Source: Pseudomonadota bacterium
GTDB taxonomy: Bacteria > Desulfobacterota > Desulfobacteria > Desulfobacterales > RPRI01
DNA: 7,812 bases
NCBI GenBank assembly: GCA_018819005.1
Contig: JAHJQU010000250.1
Coordinates: forward strand, 1 to 7,812
Reading direction: 5' to 3'
Numbering within the stretch: position 1 is the stretch's first letter; each line of letters opens with the position of its first letter. The translations under genes were made by a program, and so were the position numbers. Under the pieces are notes generated by a model. That model searched no databases. It had not been told where the DNA came from and was given only the letters and a program-made list of their open reading frames with translations. Of this stretch, positions 1-5,898 are shown piece by piece.

Positions 1-1701
1 GACTCTGTTGAATTTGACATGAGCGTTGTTGAACCCTGTATCGCAGGCCCGAACAGACCCCAGGAACGAATACCTCTTTATAAGGTGAAGGAGGTATTCA
101 GAGAGGCTGCAATAGAAGCTTGTAAAATTGATGAGAAACCGGGTCAAAATTCTCTTAATGATAACAGCAGGTGGGAACAGGAAGGCGGCTTTGCAGATAA
201 GCAAGATGCCGAGTCTGAAACTGGAATATGTCATGATGTCAGCAACAATCAAATTAATGTCGATATTGATCAAGTTTCAGGGAAGTTAGACCACGGAGCA
301 ATCGTAATAGCCGCCATAACAAGCTGCACAAATACCTCCAACCCTTCAGTCCTTATTGGAGCAGGTCTTCTGGCAAAAAAAGCTCTTTCTCTTGGCCTCT
401 CGGTTAAGCCCTGGGTTAAAACGAGTTTTGCTCCCGGTTCGAAAGTAGCCTCTCGTTATCTTGAAAAGTCCGGGCTGCTGAATTATCTGAAGGGACTTAA
501 ATTCCATATTGTTGCATATGGATGCGCCACCTGCATAGGGAACAGCGGTCTCCTGAACGAGTCGGTCGCAAATGTTATAAATGAAAACGGTCTTGTTGTA
601 GCTTCAGTATTAAGCGGAAATCGCAACTTTGAAGGAAGAATTTCACCCCTTACGCGTGCAAACTTTCTCGCTTCTCCTCCGCTTGTGGTCGCATATGCAA
701 TAGCAGGAAAAATCGATATCGATTTTAAGACCGAGCCTATCGGACACGACAGTGACGGGAAACCGGTCTTTCTTGGTGATATATGGCCATCTTCGGAAGA
801 AATCAGGACAGCTCTCGAAACTCTTTTGATTCCTGAGATGTTTGAAAATGAATATTCGACTCTGTTCGAAGGCTCTGAACAATGGAAAGCTCTTCCAGTA
901 CCTGAAAGCTCTCTCTTTCAATGGGCCCCCGGGTCAACATACATAAAAAATCCGCCGTTTTTTGACGAAATAACAATAAGTGTTCCGAAACCGAAAGAGA
1001 TCAAACATGCAAGAGCGCTCGCTTTGCTTGGTAATTCGGTTACAACAGATCATATATCTCCGGCCGGTTCTATTCCGACTGACAGCCCGGCCGGAGCCTA
1101 TCTTATAAGCAAAGGGCTGGCTCCAGATGAATTTAATTCATTTGGCTCCCGCCGTGGCAATCACGAAGTAATGATGCGCGGTACCTTCGGCAATATCCGC
1201 TTACAAAACAGGCTTGTACCGGACATAATCGGCGGATGGACACTTGTGCTGCCTGAAGGGAAGGTCATGTCAATATATGATGCTTCAATGCACTACAAGA
1301 GATCCGATATTCCTCTGATTGTGATTGCCGGCCAGGAGTACGGTACGGGAAGTTCGCGCGACTGGGCTGCAAAAGGAACAGCTCTTCTTGGAGTTAAAGC
1401 TGTAATTGCTGAAAGTTTTGAAAGAATCCACAGAAGCAATCTTGTGTGCATGGGTGTTCTGCCGCTCCAGTTTGAAAAAGGCGAGGGGCAGGAAAAACTG
1501 AAACTGGACGGAACCGAAGAGTATGATATCACTGGCATTGAAAATGATCTTTATCCTGAAAAAAAGCTTTCGGTTTTGGTCCGGCAGGAAGACGGCATCA
1601 CAACCCGGTTTTCAGTTATCGCAAGAATCGATTCCCAGGCTGAATTAAACTACTTCATTCACGGAGGAATACTTCCGTATGTTTTGAGAAATTTAAAATA
1701 A
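1..1701 (+). CDS. acnA: Aconitate hydratase, AcnA/IRP type (3' portion; 5' end outside window)
   Basis: Aconitase interconverts citrate and isocitrate through cis-aconitate in the cytoplasm (TCA cycle) using a [4Fe-4S] cluster. The frame is open from base 1 and reads DSVEFDMSVVEPCIAGPNRP, a conserved internal stretch of the family, so the ATG at 19 is an internal Met and not the start. Cluster ligands are visible: Cys at 325-327 in SCTNTSNPS, and two Cys at 523-525 and 532-534 in YGCATCIGNSG. The spacing of 66 residues between the first two matches E. coli AcnA as I recall it. The C-terminal swivel domain follows, with NSVTTDHISPAGS, SRRGNHEVMMRGTF, YGTGSSRDWAAKG and ESFERIHRSNL. The C-terminus (GGILPYVLRNLK) is complete. 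The linker before the first Cys, roughly codons 36-95, is polar and about 30 residues longer than in E. coli. About 560 of the usual 890 or so residues are present. No frameshift is seen. Confidence 0.97.
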   Translation, partial: DSVEFDMSVVEPCIAGPNRPQERIPLYKVKEVFREAAIEACKIDEKPGQNSLNDNSRWEQEGGFADKQDAESETGICHDVSNNQINVDIDQVSGKLDHGAIVIAAITSCTNTSNPSVLIGAGLLAKKALSLGLSVKPWVKTSFAPGSKVASRYLEKSGLLNYLKGLKFHIVAYGCATCIGNSGLLNESVANVINENGLVVASVLSGNRNFEGRISPLTRANFLASPPLVVAYAIAGKIDIDFKTEPIGHDSDGKPVFLGDIWPSSEEIRTALETLLIPEMFENEYSTLFEGSEQWKALPVPESSLFQWAPGSTYIKNPPFFDEITISVPKPKEIKHARALALLGNSVTTDHISPAGSIPTDSPAGAYLISKGLAPDEFNSFGSRRGNHEVMMRGTFGNIRLQNRLVPDIIGGWTLVLPEGKVMSIYDASMHYKRSDIPLIVIAGQEYGTGSSRDWAAKGTALLGVKAVIAESFERIHRSNLVCMGVLPLQFEKGEGQEKLKLDGTEEYDITGIENDLYPEKKLSVLVRQEDGITTRFSVIARIDSQAELNYFIHGGILPYVLRNLK

Positions 1702-1713
1702 TTAAAACTGAAA

Positions 1714-1769
1714 AAGCCTCTTACTCTTAAAGGTTCATTTAATCCGAAAAAAGTTAGAGAAAGAGGTTT
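1714..1769 (+). terminator. Probable acnA transcription terminator
   Basis: Thirteen bases after the acnA stop, AAGCCTCTT (1714-1722) pairs with AAGAGGTTT (1761-1769), with one G-T wobble. After a single A/A mismatch, CTCT (1724-1727) pairs with AGAG (1756-1759). The 3' side continues as GTTTG, so the T tract is interrupted. The loop is long, at about 28 bases. Position fits a terminator, but the weak U tail makes efficiency uncertain. Confidence 0.4.
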
Positions 1770-1916
1770 GTTTGAGATGGATAACTTGGGACTGAAGAGC
1801 TTAGCTGACAATACTGGTTAGGGGTTGAAAGTATTATCTCTCAAGCAAACGGAATCAAATCATCTCTGCGGGCAACTTCTTTATTACCTTATAAAAAGCG
1901 ATTTTACAGCATCACC

Positions 1917-1945
1917 TTGACTTTATCCGCTTGTTTCCGTATATC
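1917..1945 (+). promoter_or_regulatory. Sigma-70-like promoter of the histidine kinase operon
   Basis: TTGACT (1917-1922, 5 of 6 to the -35 consensus) is followed by a 17-base spacer and TATATC (1940-1945, 4 of 6 to the -10). A better hexamer, TATCAT at 1942-1947, would need a 19-base spacer. Transcription would begin near 1952, leaving about 69 bases of leader before the ATG at 2021. This argues against the in-frame TTG at 1931 as the start. Confidence 0.4.
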
Positions 1946-2020
1946 ATTGTTAAAATTGATATCTTGCATCAATATTGTCCTATAACGCTTGATCCGATAA
2001 ATGTAAAAGTTATCCTTATT

Positions 2021-3439
2021 ATGAAAACATCCGAAGAAAAAGTAAAGCCGTTCAGACTTGTAAAATATTTCACTTTTTCAAGCCTTATCGTAATATTCAT
2101 AGGTACAATAGTACTATCCGTTCTTAACACCAACTGGGTCCGAACAACTCAGCTAAAAATGAGCGAGGATTATGCGAAGCTCATTATTGAAAACCTTAAT
2201 CATCAGATTTTTTTACAATTTATTCTTCCTGTGTCTGTAAAATACGGAAAAATTCAGTTAAGAAATCCGGAACAGTCTCAAATTATGGATAATGTCATAA
2301 ACAGCGCTCTTCATGGCTATAAAATTGATTCGGTAACCATATACGATTTTAAGAAAAATATGGTTTCGTATAGTTTTGATAAAAGTCTGGTGGGGAAAGA
2401 GAATGTTGGCGGACAGGAATATAAGAAAGCTGTTGCCGGTGAGTTATCAATAAAACTCGTACAAAAAGGAAATTTTATTGAAACACTGCTTGGTTTTCCC
2501 GCCGAAATTAAAATGGTTACATTCGCTCCGCTGCGCCTCGAAAGAGCACAGCCCGGCACCGAGGGTCCAATAGTGGGTGTTATTGAAGTAGTCGAAAATT
2601 TGTCCGATGATTATAAAACGATTTTCAGATTTCAGCTTCTTATTATAGGAACAATAACAGTTGTCATGTGCGGTCTCTTTGTTACTCTTGTTTTTGTAGT
2701 CAGAAGAGGGGAAGACATAATCGAAAAGCGAGCGGTAGAGCGTCTGAAGCTTGAAGAACAACTTAGACGCGCCGAACATTTGTCATCTATAGGTGAAATG
2801 GTTGCCGGTATTTCTCATGAAATCCGGAATCCCCTCGGAATTATCAGGAGTTCCGGTGAACTTTTAAAGAAAAAAATTGCAACCCTCGATCCGACCAATT
2901 CTATTCCTGATATAATAGTTGAAGAGACCGTAAGGCTTAATAATATTATAACCGATTTCCTTGATTTTGCTAGACCCAAGAATCCGGATTTTATGCCTTG
3001 TCATATAGAAAACATTCTTGAAAAAAACATCTTTTTTCTCGCTCAGCAATTTAAAGAAAATGGATGTATTGTTGAAACTGTCAAGGCCTCCGATCTCCCG
3101 GAAGTATTTGCCGATTCCAATATGTTGTACCAGGCATTTTTAAATATTCTTATTAACAGTATGCAAGCTATGCCTGATGGCGGAAAAATTTCTGTTTCAG
3201 TAAGCTCTAATCATGCCGGAATCAATATTATATTTGAAGATGAAGGGAAAGGAATTCCTGAAGATCTTTTGAACAAGATCTGGGATCCCTTTTTTTCAAC
3301 CAAAGATAAAGGAACCGGTCTTGGTCTTGGAATTGTAAAAAAGATTATTGAAGCTCACAGCGGCATAGTTGAAATTTCAAACAGGCCGGTCCGGGGCGTT
3401 CTGGTCCGGGTAAAAATACCTGCAAGGCAGGGGGTATAA
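2021..3439 (+). CDS. Membrane-bound sensor histidine kinase (NtrB/AtoS/CbrA-like output, unknown ligand)
   Basis: The protein has 472 residues from ATG 2021. It autophosphorylates on His and would pass phosphate to the regulator encoded 2 bases downstream. Domains in order: TM1 at about 15-35; a probable periplasmic sensor region at 36-203, rich in beta-strand-like segments and ending IVGVIEVVENL, which resembles a Cache/PDC fold but is not assignable by eye; TM2 at about 204-227; a short charged linker with no obvious HAMP or PAS domain; HisKA with the H-box SHEIRNP (His266); then the ATPase domain with N-box NILINSMQAM (375-384), G1 DEGKGIP (Asp407), F-box DPFFST and G2 GTGLGLG (431-437). 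All catalytic motifs are intact. The reading frame extends upstream to a TTG at 1931, but that codon lies within the predicted promoter and lacks a Shine-Dalgarno. ATG 2021 also has only a weak one (AAAAG). The ligand is unknown. Confidence 0.93.
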   Translation: MKTSEEKVKPFRLVKYFTFSSLIVIFIGTIVLSVLNTNWVRTTQLKMSEDYAKLIIENLNHQIFLQFILPVSVKYGKIQLRNPEQSQIMDNVINSALHGYKIDSVTIYDFKKNMVSYSFDKSLVGKENVGGQEYKKAVAGELSIKLVQKGNFIETLLGFPAEIKMVTFAPLRLERAQPGTEGPIVGVIEVVENLSDDYKTIFRFQLLIIGTITVVMCGLFVTLVFVVRRGEDIIEKRAVERLKLEEQLRRAEHLSSIGEMVAGISHEIRNPLGIIRSSGELLKKKIATLDPTNSIPDIIVEETVRLNNIITDFLDFARPKNPDFMPCHIENILEKNIFFLAQQFKENGCIVETVKASDLPEVFADSNMLYQAFLNILINSMQAMPDGGKISVSVSSNHAGINIIFEDEGKGIPEDLLNKIWDPFFSTKDKGTGLGLGIVKKIIEAHSGIVEISNRPVRGVLVRVKIPARQGV

Positions 3440-3441
3440 AC

Positions 3442-4824
3442 ATGGAAACCGTTTTGATAGTTGATGACGAGAAAAACTATCCTCCTATTTTAAGCGCAAT
3501 ACTTGAAGAGGAAGGATATGAAACCCTGACCGCAAATAACGGCATTACTGCTCTTGAAATTCTGCAGAATTCAGATATCGATCTGATGCTGACAGATATG
3601 AAAATGCCTCTCATGGATGGAATCGAACTCCTTGAAAGAGTTAAAGCAATAGATCCGGATCTCCCCGTTATAATGATGACAGCCCATGGGACTGTTGAAA
3701 AAGCTGTGGAAGCCATGCAGAAAGGAGCTTATAATTATATACTCAAGCCCTTCAATAATGAGAGGCTCATTATTTATGTCAAAAAAGCCATGGCAATGTA
3801 CAGTGTTGTTAAAGATAACAGGCGACTGCGCAATGTTGTAGAATTACAGTATAACTTTGGAAACCTGATTGGCAAAAGCAGTGCAATGCTAAATGTCTTC
3901 GAGACTATCCGCAAGATTTCCCCGTCTTCTGCTACTGTATTAATAGAAGGAGAAAGCGGCACCGGAAAAGAACTTGTTGCAAAATCCATCCACTTCAACA
4001 GTCCGAGGCGAGATAAGCCTTTTATAGCCGTAAATTGTTCGGCACTTGCCGAAAATCTTCTTGAAAGCGAGCTGTTCGGCCATGAAAGGGGCTCTTTCAC
4101 CGGAGCAATTGCAATGAAGAAAGGCAGGTTTGAACTTGCCGATGGCGGCACGCTTTTTTTAGATGAAATATCCGAACTTTCACAAAATCTGCAGGTAAAA
4201 CTGCTTCGTGTATTGCAGGAAAAAACGTTTGAAAGAGTAGGCGGAGTCAAACCGATTACGGTAGATATCCGCATTGTTACCGCGACAAACAGGCAGTTAA
4301 AAGAGGAGGTAAAAGAAGGGCGTTTCAGGGAGGATCTGTTCTATCGCCTGAATGTTCTCAATATTGTCATTCCCCCTTTACGGCAAAGACTTGAAGACAT
4401 ACGCCTGCTTGTTGATCACTTTATCAAAAAATATGCTGCTGAAAGAAAAACAGGGCCTCCCGTATCAGGAGCTGATACCGAAGTTGAAAGGCTTTTGTAT
4501 GATTACACTTGGCCCGGAAATGTCCGCGAGCTTGAAAGCTATATAGAGAGAGCATTGATACTTTGTGCAGAGGATAAAATCCGTGTATCCGACCTTCCAA
4601 GGGAGTTTAAAGATAAGGTTTCAAACACTCTTCATTTCGAAGACATTCCACATGACGCAAAATTATATGAAACTCTCGATCTGATTGAGCAGGCAATAAT
4701 TACAAGAGCTCTTAAAAAAACCAATTACGTTCAATCGCACGCTGCGGAACTTCTTGGAATCGGGAAAAGCGGCTTGAGTCAGAAGCTGAAAAAGTTCAAT
4801 GTTGATACGGGTTCAAAATCATAA
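3442..4824 (+). CDS. NtrC-family sigma-54-dependent response regulator
   Basis: This 460-residue protein is a phosphorylation-controlled activator of RNA polymerase holding sigma-54. The receiver domain (1-120) has acidic residues Asp8-Asp9, phospho-acceptor Asp52 in LTDMKMP, Thr80 and Lys102. The AAA+ domain (about 140-375) has Walker A GESGTGKE (170-177), the sigma-54 contact loop GSFTGA (217-222), Walker B GGTLFLDE (Asp241, Glu242) and arginine fingers in the FREDLFYRL segment. The YTWPGNVREL motif is at 355-364. The C-terminal Fis-type helix-turn-helix spans about 412-452 (AAELLGIGKSGLSQKLKKF). ATG 3442 is preceded at good spacing by AGGCAGGGGG (3425-3434), and the kinase stop is 2 bases upstream, so the two genes are co-transcribed and form a cognate pair. 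No target can be read from the protein alone, but a sigma-54 promoter lies 282 bases past its stop. I do not assign a specific symbol. Confidence 0.95.
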   Translation: METVLIVDDEKNYPPILSAILEEEGYETLTANNGITALEILQNSDIDLMLTDMKMPLMDGIELLERVKAIDPDLPVIMMTAHGTVEKAVEAMQKGAYNYILKPFNNERLIIYVKKAMAMYSVVKDNRRLRNVVELQYNFGNLIGKSSAMLNVFETIRKISPSSATVLIEGESGTGKELVAKSIHFNSPRRDKPFIAVNCSALAENLLESELFGHERGSFTGAIAMKKGRFELADGGTLFLDEISELSQNLQVKLLRVLQEKTFERVGGVKPITVDIRIVTATNRQLKEEVKEGRFREDLFYRLNVLNIVIPPLRQRLEDIRLLVDHFIKKYAAERKTGPPVSGADTEVERLLYDYTWPGNVRELESYIERALILCAEDKIRVSDLPREFKDKVSNTLHFEDIPHDAKLYETLDLIEQAIITRALKKTNYVQSHAAELLGIGKSGLSQKLKKFNVDTGSKS

Positions 4825-4885
4825 ACAGCGAATATCTTATAACGCACTGATTTGTCATCATATAATAATATAAACTCATCTCAAG

Positions 4886-4913
4886 ATCCCGGTTCAAATT
4901 TTTGAACCGGGAT
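4886..4913 (+). terminator. Perfect palindrome: regulator terminator and/or activator site
   Basis: ATCCCGGTTCAAA (4886-4898) and TTTGAACCGGGAT (4901-4913) form a perfect 13-bp stem with a 2-base gap, so the RNA loop would open a pair or two more. It begins 61 bases after the regulator stop. On the plus strand it is followed by repeated ATT units and not a clean T run, so it is a plausible but not textbook terminator. Its centre, GTTCAA-N4-TTGAAC, recurs at 4960-4975, which suggests an extra or alternative role as a protein binding site. Confidence 0.55.
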
Positions 4914-4975
4914 ATTATTATTATTATCAAGGTGTTATATTAACAGATCAAAAGAAGCCGTTCAAATTATTGAAC
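4892..4975. promoter_or_regulatory. Two palindromic 16-bp sites, candidate upstream activator sequences
   Basis: GTTCAAATTTTTGAAC (4892-4907) and GTTCAAATTATTGAAC (4960-4975) are identical at 15 of 16 positions, and their centres are 68 bp apart. Relative to the predicted sigma-54 start near 5134, the centres are at about -235 and -167, within the range usual for enhancers bound by NtrC-family dimers. The Fis-type dimeric helix-turn-helix of the regulator just upstream would fit a 16-bp dyad. I see no third full copy in the window. The alternative is that each dyad is only the stem of a terminator. Confidence 0.45.
4925..4937 (+). promoter_or_regulatory. Candidate IHF binding site
   Basis: TATCAAGGTGTTA matches the IHF consensus WATCAANNNNTTR at every defined position. 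It lies between the two palindromes and about 170 bp upstream of the sigma-54 promoter, where a bend could help loop an activator onto the polymerase. In AT-rich DNA such matches can arise by chance, so this is suggestive only. Confidence 0.3.
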
Positions 4976-4980
4976 TTGGC
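4957..4980 (-). terminator. Possible minus-strand terminator formed by the second palindrome
   Basis: Read on the minus strand, GCC, two unpaired A, GTTCAA, loop TAAT, TTGAAC and GGC form a bulged 9-bp stem followed by TTCTTTTG. This could end the TPR operon transcript about 240 bases past its stop. The same DNA is the second copy of the candidate activator palindrome, so the two readings compete or coexist. Confidence 0.3.
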
Positions 4981-5092
4981 ATGAGAAAAACTCTTCGGTG
5001 AGGATAAAGTTTTTAGAGAAATTATTATTTTATATATCTTGTAACATCCTTATTATAAAGCCAAATATGGAAATAGGCATGTATAAGAAACA

Positions 5093-5155
5093 TTAATATG
5101 TTGTTTTTGGCAAGATATTTGCAGTAACGATACTCAAACCTGATAAGTTTTTCAT
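5093..5155 (-). CDS. Possible 20-residue peptide ORF antisense to the predicted small RNA
   Basis: On the minus strand an ATG at 5155 opens 20 codons, beginning MKNLSGLS and ending LPKTTY, with a TAA at 5095-5093. AAGGAGG (5166-5160) stands 4 bases before the ATG, the same spacing seen before the TPR gene. It would be read from the 3' end of the TPR operon transcript, 62 bases after that stop. The peptide matches no family I know and has no clear membrane helix. The Shine-Dalgarno is equally explained as the complement of an anti-Shine-Dalgarno stretch in the plus-strand RNA, and the 3' half of the ORF overlaps the sigma-54 promoter. I regard it as the weaker reading. Confidence 0.17.
   Translation of the reverse strand: MKNLSGLSIVTANILPKTTY
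5107..5123 (+). promoter_or_regulatory. Sigma-54 (-24/-12) promoter
   Basis: TTGGCAAGATATTTGCA matches the consensus TTGGCACG-N4-TTGCW at all defined positions but one (A for C at position 7). The essential GG (5109-5110) and GC (5121-5122) are separated by exactly 10 bases. Transcription would start near 5134 and run away from the NtrC-family gene. No protein-coding gene lies downstream on this strand; a terminator follows within about 75 bases. Confidence 0.72.
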
Positions 5156-5207
5156 CTTTCCTCCTTAACGGTCTTCCGAAATATTCGGTTGGCCGTTATT
5201 TTTTTTT
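5134..5207 (+). ncRNA. Predicted sigma-54-dependent small RNA with anti-Shine-Dalgarno segment
   Basis: The boundaries come from the sigma-54 promoter (start about 12 bases past its GC) and the intrinsic terminator, giving about 74 nt. The 5' half (5134-5166) looks unpaired and contains AAGTTTTTC, a possible Hfq-type U-rich site, and then CATCTTTCCTCCTT (5153-5166), complementary to a Shine-Dalgarno plus start codon. The 3' half is the terminator hairpin with a long U tail, as Hfq-dependent RNAs often have. There is no AUG. It is not a known RNA family that I recognise. By analogy with CrcZ and the Qrr RNAs, it may be the effector of the adjacent two-component system. Its existence is inferred from sequence signals only, and the 5' end could differ by a few bases. 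Confidence 0.55.
5167..5207 (+). terminator. Intrinsic terminator of the predicted small RNA
   Basis: AACGGTC (5167-5173) pairs with GGCCGTT (5191-5197), with one T-G wobble. Inside it, after a TT/TT mismatch, CCGAA (5176-5180) pairs with TTCGG (5184-5188) around an ATA loop. A run of nine T follows (5199-5207). Its polarity is clearly plus: on the minus strand the hairpin is followed by AAGGAGG and not by T, so it would not end the TPR operon. No plus-strand gene other than the predicted RNA lies immediately before it. Confidence 0.8.
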
Positions 5208-5217
5208 ATAGAACCCG

Positions 5218-5898
5218 TCACGAACGCTCTTTTGCAATTGGAAGGTAAAAAGAACCGGCAAAGTCAGATACTATCTTCTTATAAGCATCCCTGCTCATCT
5301 TCTCGTTTCCCATTTCAGCATAAATTCTTCCAAGATTGAACAAGGCTTCGTCTTTCAGGAAAGTATCAGGTTCTGATACAATCATTTCAAAATACTTTAC
5401 TGCAGATTGTAAATCATTTTTTCCTTCATAAGCATAACCGAGGTTGCTTAATATGCTGTTTTTTATTGTCTGATCATCACTAAAATCTTGAAGCGCTTGA
5501 CTGTAAAGATCTATTGCGCTGTCAGTGTCGCCGGCATTAATGGAAAGATTGGCTAATTCTATCCGTGCTATCTTTCCGCCGCGGTTACCGGAATATTTAT
5601 CAATTATTTTTACAAAATCAATTTTTGCTTCTTTAAAAGCTTTCTCCGGGCCGTTTTTTTTGAGCGAAACTTCATGGTTTTTAATTGTCTTTTCAAGCAG
5701 GGCAAAAGCCTGGCCTTCAGATCTGAATGAAAAATAGCTGATTCCGGAAAATATTATTCCGGTTAAAATCAATAACCCGACCGCATACAATAATTGCACT
5801 TTATATGTTGCCATTATTTTCAGCAATTTGGCTGAAAAAGTTATAAACTCATCAGGCTCATTCAATAGTTCTTTTCTTGTTACTTTCTTTTTTGCCAT
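5218..5898 (-). CDS. Membrane-anchored TPR protein, YfgM-like
   Basis: This 226-residue protein has a basic N-terminus (MAKKKVTRKE), a cytoplasmic lead of about 33 residues, a single TM helix at about 36-57 (LLYAVGLLILTGIIFSGISY) and a C-terminal domain of tetratricopeptide-like helix pairs: about 108-140 (ELANLSINAGDTDSAIDLYSQAL), 147-178 (LSNLGYAYEGKNDLQSAVKYFEMIV) and 183-215 (EALFNLGRIYAEMGNEKMSRDAYKKIV). This matches the layout of the YfgM/TPR_21-like family, inner-membrane proteins whose TPR domain faces the periplasm and binds partners. TPR domains serve protein-protein contacts, so no enzymatic role is expected. The start ATG overlaps the kinase stop by one base (TAATG), and GGAGGAA (5907-5901) stands just before it, so translation is probably coupled. 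The stop lies 10 bases from the T run of the convergent small RNA terminator. Confidence 0.85.
   Translation of the reverse strand: MAKKKVTRKELLNEPDEFITFSAKLLKIMATYKVQLLYAVGLLILTGIIFSGISYFSFRSEGQAFALLEKTIKNHEVSLKKNGPEKAFKEAKIDFVKIIDKYSGNRGGKIARIELANLSINAGDTDSAIDLYSQALQDFSDDQTIKNSILSNLGYAYEGKNDLQSAVKYFEMIVSEPDTFLKDEALFNLGRIYAEMGNEKMSRDAYKKIVSDFAGSFYLPIAKERS

Larger units (their letters stand above)
1702..2020. other. Intergenic region between acnA and the two-component operon
   Basis: This 319-base gap holds the probable acnA terminator (1714-1769) and a sigma-70-like promoter (1917-1945) for the histidine kinase operon. The middle part (about 1770-1915) shows no convincing gene: the only AUG with a purine-rich stretch before it, at 1777, gives 14 codons. 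I see no sigma-54 promoter, no copy of the GTTCAA-N4-TTGAAC palindrome and no tRNA or riboswitch-like structure. Confidence 0.6.
4825..5217. other. Gene-free regulatory region with a predicted sigma-54 small RNA
   Basis: This 393-base, strongly AT-rich stretch lies between convergent operons. From left to right it holds a perfect 13-bp-arm palindrome (4886-4913), an IHF consensus (4925-4937), a second palindrome with the same core (4957-4980), a weak hairpin AAAAACT/AGTTTTT (4986-5014), an otherwise featureless AT-rich stretch (5015-5106), a sigma-54 promoter (5107-5123), a predicted short RNA (about 5134-5207) and its terminator. No plus-strand ORF of meaningful size is seen. One 20-codon minus-strand ORF with a strong Shine-Dalgarno overlaps the RNA in antisense. 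Confidence 0.7.

Noticed and set aside
1777..1821. 14-codon ORF starting at ATG 1777 after an AGAGG
   Set aside because: Very short, no conserved feature, and the AGAGG belongs to the acnA terminator stem.
1931..2020. Upstream extension of the histidine kinase from TTG 1931
   Set aside because: The extra 30 codons have no Shine-Dalgarno, overlap the predicted promoter and add no recognisable domain; ATG 2021 places the first TM helix near the N-terminus as usual.
3658..4107. GSFTGA in place of GAFTGA (codons 217-222) as a sign of a regulator unable to contact sigma-54
   Set aside because: Ser at the second position is a tolerated variant among active family members, and Walker A, Walker B and arginine finger regions are intact.
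3774..4274. Minus-strand open frame of 166 codons inside the NtrC-family gene
   Set aside because: It lies opposite the AAA+ domain, whose motifs are complete, and its translation is low-complexity Ser/Phe-rich as expected of a shadow frame.
4794..4817. GTTCAA half-sites at 4794-4799 and 4811-4816 near the end of the regulator gene
   Set aside because: Both lack the opposite TTGAAC arm and lie within coding sequence; not enough to count as further copies of the palindrome.
4986..5014. AAAAACT/AGTTTTT hairpin as a terminator or operator
   Set aside because: The 7-bp stem is nearly all A-T with a 15-base loop; such pairing is common by chance in this AT-rich region.
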